From NCBI GenBank assembly GCA_003971905.1, contig RSEE01000031.1:310001-374000 (forward strand): a DNA stretch of 64,000 nt. The letters run 5' to 3'. Within the stretch, counting starts at the first letter, position 1; each line of letters begins with the position of its first letter. A program made the position numbers and the translations under genes. The notes beneath the pieces were generated by a model that had not been told where the DNA came from, did no database searches, and saw only the letters and a list, made by a program, of their open reading frames with translations. Below, in pieces: positions 22,985 through 32,942 of the stretch. This stretch comes from Moniliella sp. 'wahieum'. Taxonomy: Eukaryota; Basidiomycota; Moniliellomycetes; Moniliellales; Moniliellaceae.

Positions 22985-24176
22985 TGAGGGAGAACATGCC
23001 TCAGTTTGATGGCATCACTCGCCAGGGACGCCTCTTACTATGGCGGCTCAGCTGAGCACTCAGACCAAGCTGCGCCACCTGCTCCGCACCATGCAGATGG
23101 AAGGAGACTAGACGACGACGTGCTGGCCGAGATTGATGCCTTCATCTGTACGGAGTTCAGACGGATCCGGGGCGACGAGGATCCCCAAGGTGCCAAGGAC
23201 GACCACCTCGACATGCTCATGAGCCTGCCTCTCTTCGGCTGGGAGGATGTGGCAGCCCGCTTTACTCGTATATCGCGCCCCACGCCCGTGCCGCGGCCAA
23301 CGAGGTCAACGACTATCTTATTACCACTTATGTTGACCGTTCGGGACCGCAAACGGCAAGGGCCAACGCATTTACGAAGCAACGCCAGCGCTGCCGCGAG
23401 ATGTGGGAGCAAAGTCGACAGGAGCTGCTCCAGAAGCTGGACGCTGCCGATGGTCGCCATGTGGTTGAGCACAGCAACCCGCTGAGCCACAACTGGCTCT
23501 CCGCCATTCCGTCCGTCCCGTACCTCAAGCTCTCCGACCAGCAGGTCCAGGTCGGTCTCCAGCTCCTACGCTCCATCCTCGACACCCATGTCCGCAACGA
23601 ACCTATGGTGGAGGACGAGGATGGAGAAGACAGAGGACGCAGCGCACCGACTACCGCGTGATGGGGCCCGGAGCACTCGGAGGATCAGGAATGGAGGTAG
23701 ACACACGCTGCGCGACACGGGATCACTGGCGGCGCAGAGCGCGTTCCGGAGCGTGGTGATGAGAGCACCGCAACCCCCTTGGAACGCCGGGAGAAGGAGC
23801 TGCTTCGGATGCTTGAAATGCGACAAGAACGCTAAGTACCAGGGACGCACTCAAGAGCCGTTTTTCCCCCTGGTTTTGACGACGCGAGGATACTACGGCA
23901 CCAAGACGGCGGGCAAGTTGTTCGCGCATTGGAAGGAGTTGGCTACTAAGTCTCAGTGGAAATGGTTCCTCGCTCGGATGTCAACCACGTTCCTCCGTGT
24001 CCACACGCGCTTCCTAGGGTACGGGACCGGATGGCGTGAGCCGGAGGGTCCTGATATCCTGGCGATCCCCTGGTCCCTTGACCCTGGTGGCGCCCCCAAG
24101 TAACCCCGCAAGATGAACGGTTAGGTTTAGACGTAGCGTTCCCCCTGTCCCAGCCTTAAGCTCCGTCAATGAAATG
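22985..24176 (+). mobile_element. Longest LINE-like retrotransposon remnant
   Basis: This is the most complete copy. Across frameshifts it encodes a segment like the region just after reverse transcriptase (LDDDVLAEIDAFICTEFRRI, then LPLFGWEDVAARFT and LYSYIAPHARAAANEVNDYL), then NPLSHNWLSAIPSVPYLKLS with a following LSDQQVQVGLQLL. In LINE proteins this W-x-x-A-I-P...LSD block comes after the polymerase. The shared C-terminal domain (23660-24100) and a noncoding tail to about 24176 complete it. The polymerase core itself is absent, as is the 5' part. It lies between CCC2 and the AMS2-like gene and is probably dead. Confidence 0.6.
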
Positions 24177-24394
24177 GACGTGACTTAGGGATGTGTTCAG
24201 CGTGTTCAACGTATTCAAAACGAAAACGTTAAACGTGAATCTAAAATGCTGATGTACTTAACTGAACCTCCCATCCCACCAACCGAAACGAATAATATGA
24301 AGAACACATCAATGTTAGGAAAAGGGAGCGGTATAGGACACAAAAAGGGACAGGAGCATAGTAAGGCAAGGCAAGGAAGAGTTGGCTCTGCGCT

Positions 24395-27315
24395 TTACGC
24401 ATGGCCTTCGGCCCAGTTGAGAATGAGGTTCTGCATATTGGCGTTGGTCAGCATGGAGATGAGAGAGGCATTCACCTCCGGCCCGCTCTCGGACCGACAC
24501 CTCCTGTGTCGCGAGAGGGACAGGCGCAGACGGGTGGACCGGGTAGGTGGCGGGGTACGTTTGCGCTTGGTCGGTCGTCGTGGGCGAGCGCACATGCTTG
24601 GTCCGTTGGCCACTGCGTTTCCCTTTCTCCTTGCCCGTACGCACCGCGGGCGTTGACACCGAGTCGGGTGTGCTTGCTTCGTGGCGGAAACGGCGGCGAG
24701 AGGAGGGAAAGGGGATGCGCCTTCCCCCGCCTCGCCCATACCCGTGCCGTGGGGGCTGGGGCCAGTCAGCGCAGGCAACTCCTCTTGCGACGGTGCTTCG
24801 GGAGCAGCAGCAAGCTGCGGGGGCGCTGGCATGGCACCTTGGGCCGTTACTCCGTCAGGTAGGTCCCACCGAATCTCACCTTGGGGAAAAAGGCTGCGAG
24901 GAGGGGTTCCAGTCCTCGGTGCTGAATTGGCCAGGGTGGAGATGGTGTCGGTCCAGGTGACGGGTGAGGGTGAGGCATGGGCGACGGCGGACGAAGCATC
25001 TCCACCCGTGTCGGCTGGGGCGGACGCGGCCTGCCAGGAGACATGTTCCACATTGATGCTAACAACGTCCCGGGAGAGGAGGCGAGCCAGTTGGTCGAGC
25101 GGTTGCGGCGTCGAAGGAGAACCGGTTGAGCCCATAAAGGGCCCCACAGGCGTCTCGACGGGCTCGGGCGGCTCATTGGGCTGCAACGGGCCATTTGCAC
25201 TGACTTTTTCTCGCCGTCGGGGACAAGACTCGTGCCAGGGGCAGGACACTCCGCTTCTTCTCTGCACCATCCCTCCGGCAGGGAGGTACCCCTTGGAGAC
25301 GCAGTCGATCTGGGTCCACGAGTGAGGGTCATCTCCCCGGCTCGTCATCGAGCAGCCGAGCAGCTGGGGAAGGCTTTCTCCTTCCGGAGGCAAAAGGGTT
25401 GACTGGCTACGGGTACCTGGGGGTGAGTTGTGTGGGTCGTGTGGTGAAGTGGAGAGGGTGGTAGCAGCGTCACGCGGCTCTCCTACCCTCTCGCCAGCGT
25501 AGATGCACGCTTCTGCGTGTGTGGCGGCGACGAGGCCAGGCCGCCTTGTCGTTTCGCCTTCCATGCGGCAGGGGGGGACTTGGACAGAGGAGGTAGTGCC
25601 GTGAGTTTGAGGGTGAGACAGAGGAGGGGCAGCCTGAGCCTGGGGGGGAGGGGGTCTGCCCGCCTCCGTCCAGGCTTTGTACGCGCGCCCGCATCGATGA
25701 CAGGCGATGTACATCCCCTCCCCGCACTGCGCCCCGTGAAAACTGAGGCCAGAGGTGGGACGGGAACTGAGACATGTACACTTTGGCCTCCCCACGTCGA
25801 GCGGGATAGAAGGAAGCCGCAACTCTCTGCACATCCCCCCCACCCCAGGGTCCAAACGACCACAGTGAACACAGTGAACCGCTCCATGATGGGCGGCTTT
25901 TCCCGGCTGAAGGGGGGAATTCGGTCCACTTTGGAGTTGATAACGGAGTGGAAGGCGGAGGGGGGCAGGGGCAGGGGCGGGGGTGGGAGCGGGAGCGGGT
26001 GCTGAGGCGTCAAGCGGCTTGGAAGAGAGATCAGAGGTGTCTGTTGAGCTAGAAGTTCCCCCCTGCAGAGCAGCAAGAAGTTCACTCGTGCTTCCCGATC
26101 CCTGAAGAGTTTGAGAAAGTAAGCGCGCCAGGCCGGAGAGTGCCTGCCCACCATCCGAGGTGTGCTGCAGTTGATCTAGCTCTGCGAGAAGTTGAGTTGC
26201 AGCGTCCAGTTCGGTGTCTGGTTTCGGACGCAAAGAGTGGGAAGTGAGCTCGTCGGCCGGATGGGACATGTGGGAGAGCGGGATGAGGTGTCGGAGGGGG
26301 CGGAGGGGATGCTCAGGACATCACCATCGGGGCCGTCGTCGGGGTCTTCGTCAGATGGTGAATCCATATCCGAGGGTGGGAACCTGGTACCGTTTTCTTC
26401 TCGTGTCCATAAGAGGCAGTGAGATGCGGGTTCCCCTTTGCTCGCGATAAAGCTTGATCCCGCCTGCGCAATGCTGCCGAGTTGAGGACGGAGCGTTCGA
26501 ATCTGAGAACAATATCCAAAGCCCAGCGTCTCTGTGCGGCGTGGCGAGGGTGGAAGGAGATGTGCTCCCTCGGGCGGGAGGGAGCTGCTGGATGTCGCCC
26601 CGCCGGCACGGAACGAGCGGGAAGATGGGGAAGGCGGTTCGAAGGGCGGGGGTTCCATGTCAGACGCGTCCGATTCATCGTCGCTCCCCTCGTCCTCATG
26701 AAGGGGACGGATGACTCCGGTTACATTTGCCCCTCCTCGGTCCTCGAGTGCGACACTAAGCAGGCCACACGCGTCAAAGATTCCCTTTGACGGCCGGGTC
26801 GACGCGGCAAGAGCTGTGTGGGGAGGTGGTGAGCGGGAAGGGTTGGTAGTGGGAGTGGGACAAGGGTTTGACTGCAGTTTGCTCGTTGGACTGGGGAGAA
26901 GCGCGAGGAGAGGGTTGGCGGCCAGGTGAGCGGAGGACGGGGCTGAGGGAGAGCGAGGAAGAGCGGCACGACGCTGACGCAGGGTGTGGGCGGGATGGAG
27001 GGCCTTGACAACCCAGTCATTCTTGCCGCTTGGCAAGAGGCGAGGGTCGGCATCGCAGATGGCGGTAACACATGCGTGGAGGGGAACACGGGCAAACCGG
27101 GGAGCTTCGGCTGCGCCAGCGTGTAGCCCAAAGACGCGCACCTCTGCCCGCTCGGCGAGGCGGACGGCGACGGCGTGGGATGCGCCGTCGAGCGTGTAGT
27201 ACACATTGACTGAAGGCGGGGGGCGGGGGGGGAGGTCAGAGGCGGAAGGGCAGGTGAGGCCGAGAGAGAACATACCGGATGTGCGCAAACGAGGACGCTT
27301 TGATGGCGGCGGCAT
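24395..27315 (-). CDS. AMS2/SPT21-like regulator with zinc-finger-like Cys motifs
   Basis: Starts MPPPSKRPRLRTSGMFSLGL. Residues from about 35 (VNVYYTLDG...AVRLAERAEVRVFGLHAG, then LHACVTAICDADPRLLPSGK and DWVVKALHP) follow the pattern of the AMS2/SPT21 N-terminal domain, whose fungal members control histone genes. Long Pro/Ser-rich disorder follows. Near 25870 and 25700 lie HCVHCGRLDPG and CHRCGRAYKAW, which could be the two halves of a GATA-type finger. The spacing between them is too long unless an intron or frameshift intervenes. One frameshift near 26270 links the two long frames. The C-terminus contains a basic Arg/Lys cluster and ends NLILNWAEGHA. The family call is by pattern memory only; a different disordered nuclear factor is possible. 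Confidence 0.5.
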
Positions 27316-28158
27316 TGCGATGGTGGTCGGACAAAAGCAGATCTTCAGCCGCGCGCGCGCCCTGCTGTAGCTAACTCTGCGTTCCGACTCCCTTGCTGCG
27401 CCCTTGAGGCGGCGACGCGACGCGTTATGAAATGTTGCACCGAAGGGGGTAACTAAACTAGTAACTAGTAACTAGGTAACTATGGAACGTTGAAAGTGGC
27501 ACGTGGGGGCCTGAGCCTGAGCTGAGCGCGTTCAATGCAATGTTCAATTTCAACATTTATCGATTATCGATCATCATCCGCCCGCCCTGCGCTGCCCCAA
27601 GCACTTCCCTCGGGCACGTGGCAGATTGAGTGCGCCCAAGCGGGTCCTCCGCAGAGTGTACCACTCGATCAAGCAACGCCCCACCCTCCTCCCCTGTCGA
27701 GGAGAAGCACCAGGTTGCATCACTCTAAGGCCGCACCGTTTGCAGCCATCCACCTAATAAAAAGCAGCCAGAATGCAGTCAGTCTCAGTAGGCAAGATAG
27801 GGGGCGCTTGAAGTTCTTGAAGCTCGTGCTCTCCACTCCCCAGTCGAGAAGGAGCACAACGATCGATGACCCCGAGCCTCAGACACAGTGAGGCCATGTC
27901 CATGGCGTGTTTCTGCCGGATGGCCACTGTTGGGAAGCTCAAGCCGTCGGGCATCGTCGAGCAAAAGATATCGCCTGCCTTTGGCCGCCATGCACGTGGG
28001 CGCTGGGCACTCGCTCGTCAGACGCTCGCATCTCAGACCGACCGCTGTATAAATTGTTCAAAAGTAAGCCAATTGACAATCTCTCTGACCCTGCTGTGTC
28101 TCCCGGGCTTCAAGCTTCACTAATAGCTTCACCTGCTTCATCTTCACCACGCTCACCA
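27316..28158. other. Intergenic region with heptad arrays
   Basis: Contains an ACTAGTA array (27451-27478) and a TTATCGATTATCGAT array (27557-27572). No supported gene. It is a divergent promoter for the AMS2-like gene and the phosphatase gene. Confidence 0.55.
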
Positions 28159-29394
28159 ATGGCTTCGGATGACGAGGAATCAGGTTCACAGGTTGTCGTA
28201 CGCGTCGAACGTCCCCCTCCTGCCCTGCGCTCGCCTCAACCTGTCCCGCTCGCTTTCCTCCACCGGCTGGTACAGGAGCACCGTGCCCGTTTGGGCCGCA
28301 ATCCGCCCCCAGGCCCCTCCGGCCCCCCTCGCAGTCCCCTCAGTCATCGCCGCCACGCCAAGAGGAGGAGCCATGGTACGCTTCTGTCAAGCGAGTGCCC
28401 CAGGTGCAGAGTGCTGGCATTCTATTCTCCGAGCGTGAGAGGGAAAGGGAGGCGTCCCCTCGAACGTCGCGGGGAGGATCCAGGGTTGTTTCGCCATTGC
28501 CCAGCGCAATGAGTGGAGGCGGTGTCCATATGGCAAGGCCCATGTCCCCCGCAGCAGCAACAGGGCCCAGAGCATCCAAACTGCGCCATACCATTCTCTC
28601 CTCGTCTGCTCCTACTTCGCCAAGACACGCCCCGCCTCCCACCCCCCCTGAACCCCTGCTCCGCCCGTTCTCCCACGCGGGCGTGCTTCTCCTGCCTCCC
28701 CCTCCCCCTTTTTGCATCGGTCACTGAGTCCGATACCCAGTTCCGAAGACCAGTCCTGCTGTCCCGCCGCCGCCACCGCCGCCAGAGGTGTGGGACGAGC
28801 CGGTGGAACCGCCTGAGAACTTTAGTATGGTTTCGTCCTGGGTGTACCGGGCTTCCTTTCCCTCCCGGCGCCATTTCCCTTTCCTTCGCGGCCTGGGGCT
28901 GCGATCGGTGCTAACGCTCGTGCTCGAGACCTATCCTGAGGGTCACATGCACTTTTTACGCCAAGAGGGCATCACGCTGATGCAATTTGGCTTGCCGGGC
29001 AACAAGGAACCCTTTGTTCATATCCGCCAGGACAGATTGCTGCTGCTCTGGCCGCGCTGCTGGATCGGCGAAACCATCCGATCCTTGTGCATTGCAATAA
29101 GGGCAAACATCGTACCGGTTGTCTTGTGGGCTGTCTTCGCAAAATGCAGCAGTGGTCCCTTACTGCCATCTTTGAAGAGTATCGTCGCTTTGCTTCGCCT
29201 AAACCACGCGCTATGGACCAAGAGTTTATCGAACTGTTTGACCCTCGTCTCGTCTGGGCCGCGCTGGGTGAAAATGCGCGATGGCTGCCCCATTGGGCCG
29301 TCTTGCCCTTACCCCTCCGCAACTATGTGACTCGCTGCGCCTTCCGGACGAGGAAGAGGAAGAACCGGGTATGCGGCAGATACGGGGGATGTAA
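28159..29394 (+). CDS. SIW14: SIW14/OCA-type tyrosine (inositol pyrophosphate) phosphatase
   Basis: Atypical dual-specificity phosphatase of the SIW14/PFA-DSP family, which in yeast removes phosphate from inositol pyrophosphates. The catalytic domain starts at about 28806 (VEPPENFSMVSSWVYRASFP). It contains GLRSVLTLVLETYPEG, QFGLPGNKEPFVHI and the P-loop HCNKGKHRTGCLVGCLRK with Cys and Arg of C-x5-R in place (about 29086). The N-terminal 200 residues from ATG 28159 (MASDDEESGS) are Pro/Arg/Ser rich and broken by frameshifts, so exon limits there are uncertain. Frameshifts near 29020 and 29333 each close with one added base. The frame then ends EEEEEPGMRQIRGM with TAA at 29392. It converges on the TIF35 gene with a 113 bp gap. 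Confidence 0.88.
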
Positions 29395-29507
29395 CATGTC
29401 ATATTGGTCCTGCATACGTTATGTACGTTGGCACAACAGCCAGGTGCGCGTAGACACAAAACAAAGGGAGAGATAAAGGGGAAGGGAAAGCGGGGTCCGA
29501 GGTAGGG

Positions 29508-30493
29508 CTACGGCGCTTGCGCCGGCTTCTCGCCACGAGGCTGGGACCAGTTGACGGACAAGATCAGGTTGGCGTACCCAAACCCGTCCACCTTCTGCCG
29601 CGCCTGATCCGCATCGGCAAACATTTCAAACGACACAAACGCGAATCCCTTGCCGCGCCCAGTCTCCCGATCCCGACCGACAAACACGCGGGTAACCCGG
29701 CCAAATCGGCCAAACAGTTGACGCAGATCGTCTTCCTCCACCTCTTCCGACAGGTTGGTCACACGCAGCGTTGGCAGCTCGTCGCGCGATCCGCCGCCCA
29801 TCGAGGCAGGGCCGAAGCGCGACGCAGCTCCCTCCCGCTGACCGGGAGGAACGTAGCGCCCGGTACGCGCACCGGCACTGGCCGCGACGGCCGGGTTGGA
29901 AGGGTCGTTGAGCGCAGGGTTGTCCGGGCCATCCTCGAGACCGTCACCAACGGCAGAGGCAAGTGTGTCCTTGTACGGGCAACGGGTGGTGAAGTGGTCA
30001 CCGCGGCAGTAGCGGCACTGGATCTTCTTGCCCTGCAGTTGGTTCCGCATCCCATCTTCGGCCGAAGGCTCCGGCTCCGCCTTGGCTGCACCACCGGCGT
30101 GCAAGCGAGCGGCGTGTTCTCAGCGACGGTGGTCGTGTTGTGGCCACCGGCAAGACCGGCCGAGGAGCCTTGTTCCTTGCCAAACTTGTGCGACGCCCAA
30201 GCCTGCCGCGCCATGGCGGCCGACGAGACTTGGGAGCGAACCAGCGTGCGGCGCACGCGCTTCGTCACCTTGATCTTGCCCGTGTCGGGGTCGATCTGGA
30301 GGGAGACAGTGACCTTGACGCCACCAGGCTCATCGCGCTCTTCAAGAATCTTGACGTCGCCATCCTCGATTTCGTCATCGTCGTCGGCCCAGTCGACGGC
30401 GCTGGTAGTGTGGTAGTGTTAGTGCCTGTCCAGATACACTCAGAGCTCAGAAACGTACGGCGCAGGACGCGGGGGAGGTGCAACAGCTGCCAT
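29508..30493 (-). CDS. TIF35: Translation initiation factor eIF3 subunit g
   Basis: eIF3g, which binds RNA and supports scanning and reinitiation. Exon 1 (30493-30459) encodes MAAVAPPPRPAP. A 57 bp intron at 30458-30402 (CACTAAC branch) leads into AVDWADDDDEIEDGDVK. The zinc-knuckle-like segment CRYCRGDHFTTRCPYKDTL (about 30020) and the C-terminal RRM (LPTLRVTNLSEEVEEDDLRQ, RNP1 GKGFAFVSF) are diagnostic of the family. One frameshift near 30100 separates the N-terminal third. It ends EKPAQAP. Confidence 0.93.
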
Positions 30494-30853
30494 TTCTCCA
30501 AGTGGTGGGGGATGTAGTGGTGGCGGTGGCGGGGGCGGGGGCGGTGGAGGGGAGGGTAGGCGTCTGAGTGGTTTGGGGCCTCCAGGCTTCAAAAGTAAGA
30601 AAAAAGAAGATGGCGGCAGGGGGGCAGTGAGGCGGCCACCTGCTTTTCGCCGACGCTCCCCCCTTTTCCGCCCTGTTCCGCTTCGGCTGTCTTCTCACAT
30701 TGGCCGGCTGGCTGACCTACTTACACTTTGTTCTTGCGTGTGCTACCAGTGAGGCCGTGAGGCGTGAGGGTGAGTGCGCTGGTGCTCAGGTGCCGCTTGC
30801 CCGGCAGGCCATTGACCCGCCGCCGGTCCCCCCCTCCTCGTCCGCCACGCCTC
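30494..30853. other. Upstream region of TIF35
   Basis: GGTGGCGG-type microsatellite (about 30518-30556) and a purine-rich leader. No gene seen. Confidence 0.5.
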
Positions 30854-31088
30854 TGATGAGATCTGACGTCTTGATGATCCTCGAGGGTGATGCAATGGCA
30901 CTAGTGTTGGTGGGACTAAGCCAACCAGCAACGCCTACAGAGGAACATCAAACAGCTAGTCGCCGCCAGGGGCTAGGGTGCGCAACATGGAAAACAGAAG
31001 CGAGAAAAAACAGACTCCTAGGCCTGAGCAGGGATTGAAGGGACGTTTGCCACGACACACGAGAGCCACCCGCATTGTGGCTCAACAA
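30854..31088 (+). repeat. Dispersed repeat family A, copy 2
   Basis: Same block order as the other copies, including GATCCTCGAGGGTGATGCAA (from 30877) and CCAACCAGCAACGCCTACAG (about 30923-30942). It is more diverged than the copy at 55541. Confidence 0.75.
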
Positions 31089-31649
31089 CCTCGACCTACG
31101 CCAACATCCGCCCGCGAGCTGCCGCCTGGGCCGGACGTGTTCCCCTTAGCCCTGCCGGCAGCGGAATGGACTTTGCACGACTTGAACCGGGTGGCCCTGC
31201 GTTCCAGTCGTCGGTTGACAGTTCGTTGGAACTAGCCCGAGCGGCCAAGAAGGAATCCAAGTTGTTGATGAATTCAGGTCTCCAACGCACCCCCTTGTCC
31301 ATGGTCCCCCGTGCCACCCCCCACCCCACGACGGCAGCCATGCTGACCGCAGCAGAACATATGGTTGGGCTCCCACTTCCACCTGTGCCCTGCTGCCCAC
31401 AGGCGAACCTACGAATCAAGGAATTACGGAAGGAGTTGTGCTGGACACAAACGTCGACTGGCATTTGTAGGGCCCAAAAGTACTCAAAAAGCTGGTGGCC
31501 ATGCATGTTTTTCCATGCGCACTTGCCCACCCAGATGGAGGCGGTAGCGCTGCAACAAAGGGAGCAGGTAGCGCGGCTGTTGTATGAACCCAACGATACC
31601 CTCTCTTCCACCTTGATTGCAGTGTTGTGACAGACAAGCACGCAGGGAC

Positions 31650-31990
31650 GCAACCGCCTTTTTCCCGACCCTACATGCATTGCTCATCATGCTCCATCTC
31701 GGGGGATAGGTGGGCGAACATCTGCACCTGGAGCAAGTGCTTCGCTGGTCGCTTAAAAAAGTGACACCAATCATGGCCTAACTCATGCAGGGCACCTATA
31801 CGGCCATCGAGGCGTACGTGGAGCAAATGCGCGTCCAAAGTGGCCCCGATCGCAGTCCCCCTTCCCACGGACGCGTTCTTGCCTACCTGGGCCCCTGCCG
31901 ACTCCAACTAATGGGCGTAGGACTTACGCAGCATTTCTGGCGGATCGGCGGTGGTGCCGTCGAGGTTGTGATGGGCGCCGTGCACTACCG
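31650..31990 (-). mobile_element. Possible degenerate reverse-transcriptase fragment
   Basis: In the minus strand a frame reads GRGTAIGATLDAHLLHVRLD and then ALHELGHDWCHFFKRPAKHL. This recalls the LG...D....RL....L..L...W....KR....LQ pattern that follows the catalytic Asp pair in DIRS/Ty3-type reverse transcriptases. There is a stop in the segment before it and no clear catalytic motif. The neighbouring frames from 31100 to 31650 are unrecognised. Treat as a weak suggestion. Confidence 0.25.
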
Positions 31991-32242
31991 CCATGACATG
32001 AGGGCCGCGGCCCCGACCCTGTTCCACCACAAGTACCCTCCGGGTGTCATGGTGCCAAGAGGGACCATGCCGAGCGTAATAAGGACAAAAGAGACGTACA
32101 ACCTATTCCCTGGGGCTCGTACCCCGTCCGCTGGCCGCACTCGCACCCAGCCTGATCCGAATTAGCCGCTGCCATCGAGGCGAAGATGCCCGCTGCGCAG
32201 TAGCAACTCGCCTCGTTGGCCCAGCGAGAACGATATCGACTG

Positions 32243-32318
32243 CGTCGGTGAGCGTCAGTGAGCGTCAGTGAGCGTCGGTGAGCGTCAGTGAGCGTCAGTG
32301 AGCGTCGGTGAGCGTCGG
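32243..32318. repeat. 10-bp minisatellite GTGAGCGTCR
   Basis: About seven head-to-tail copies of a 10 bp unit GTGAGCGTCA/G. The adenine/guanine variants alternate in blocks, which suggests duplication of larger segments. Flanks 31990-32940 show no gene. Confidence 0.85.
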
Positions 32319-32942
32319 GGAATTTGCTGCTCCTTGAAAGAACAATCAACAAGAACAAAATGCATTGGGAGGCATCGTGCACAGTTGACACGAGGGACGA
32401 ATGCAATGCGAGGAATGGTGTGGGGCCCTAGATGGTTTGAACAATGTTTCTTCTGTCTGATAGATGTGGCCCATAGACGGACATCTTGGGCGAGGGCGAG
32501 AGGACCTTGAGGAATTGATTGGGCGTGCTAGAGGCGCGCTCGAGTGAGGTAGATGTTGGAGAGTTGGTTGAGATCTGAGAGGGCGATGCCGCCAATGGGA
32601 ACCATTAATCACCAGAAGGTAGGCCTGCAGCACCATCATACACCTGTATCACCTCCAATTAAGCACATCACATAGCACGGGTGCCTCCCCTCGTCAAGAG
32701 CAGGCCGGGTAAAACGATGTTACGTAACAACCGCGAGGGAAAGCTCATGCATCGGACTGCTGGATTGGCCATGACGTCATGGCATGACGCGCGCGTGGCC
32801 TACTGATACTGAGCACTCGGACGGAGTACACCACGCACAACTCCCTGGGGCACCACAGACCGATGGCCACACGAGGTACAAGTACAAATACAACCGCAGC
32901 TTACACGCACCTCCGCCGGCGCTTCCCCCTCAGGCTGAGGCC

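Noticed and set aside
32243-32318. CRISPR-like array
   Set aside because: 10 bp units directly abut with no spacers, and the genome is eukaryotic.
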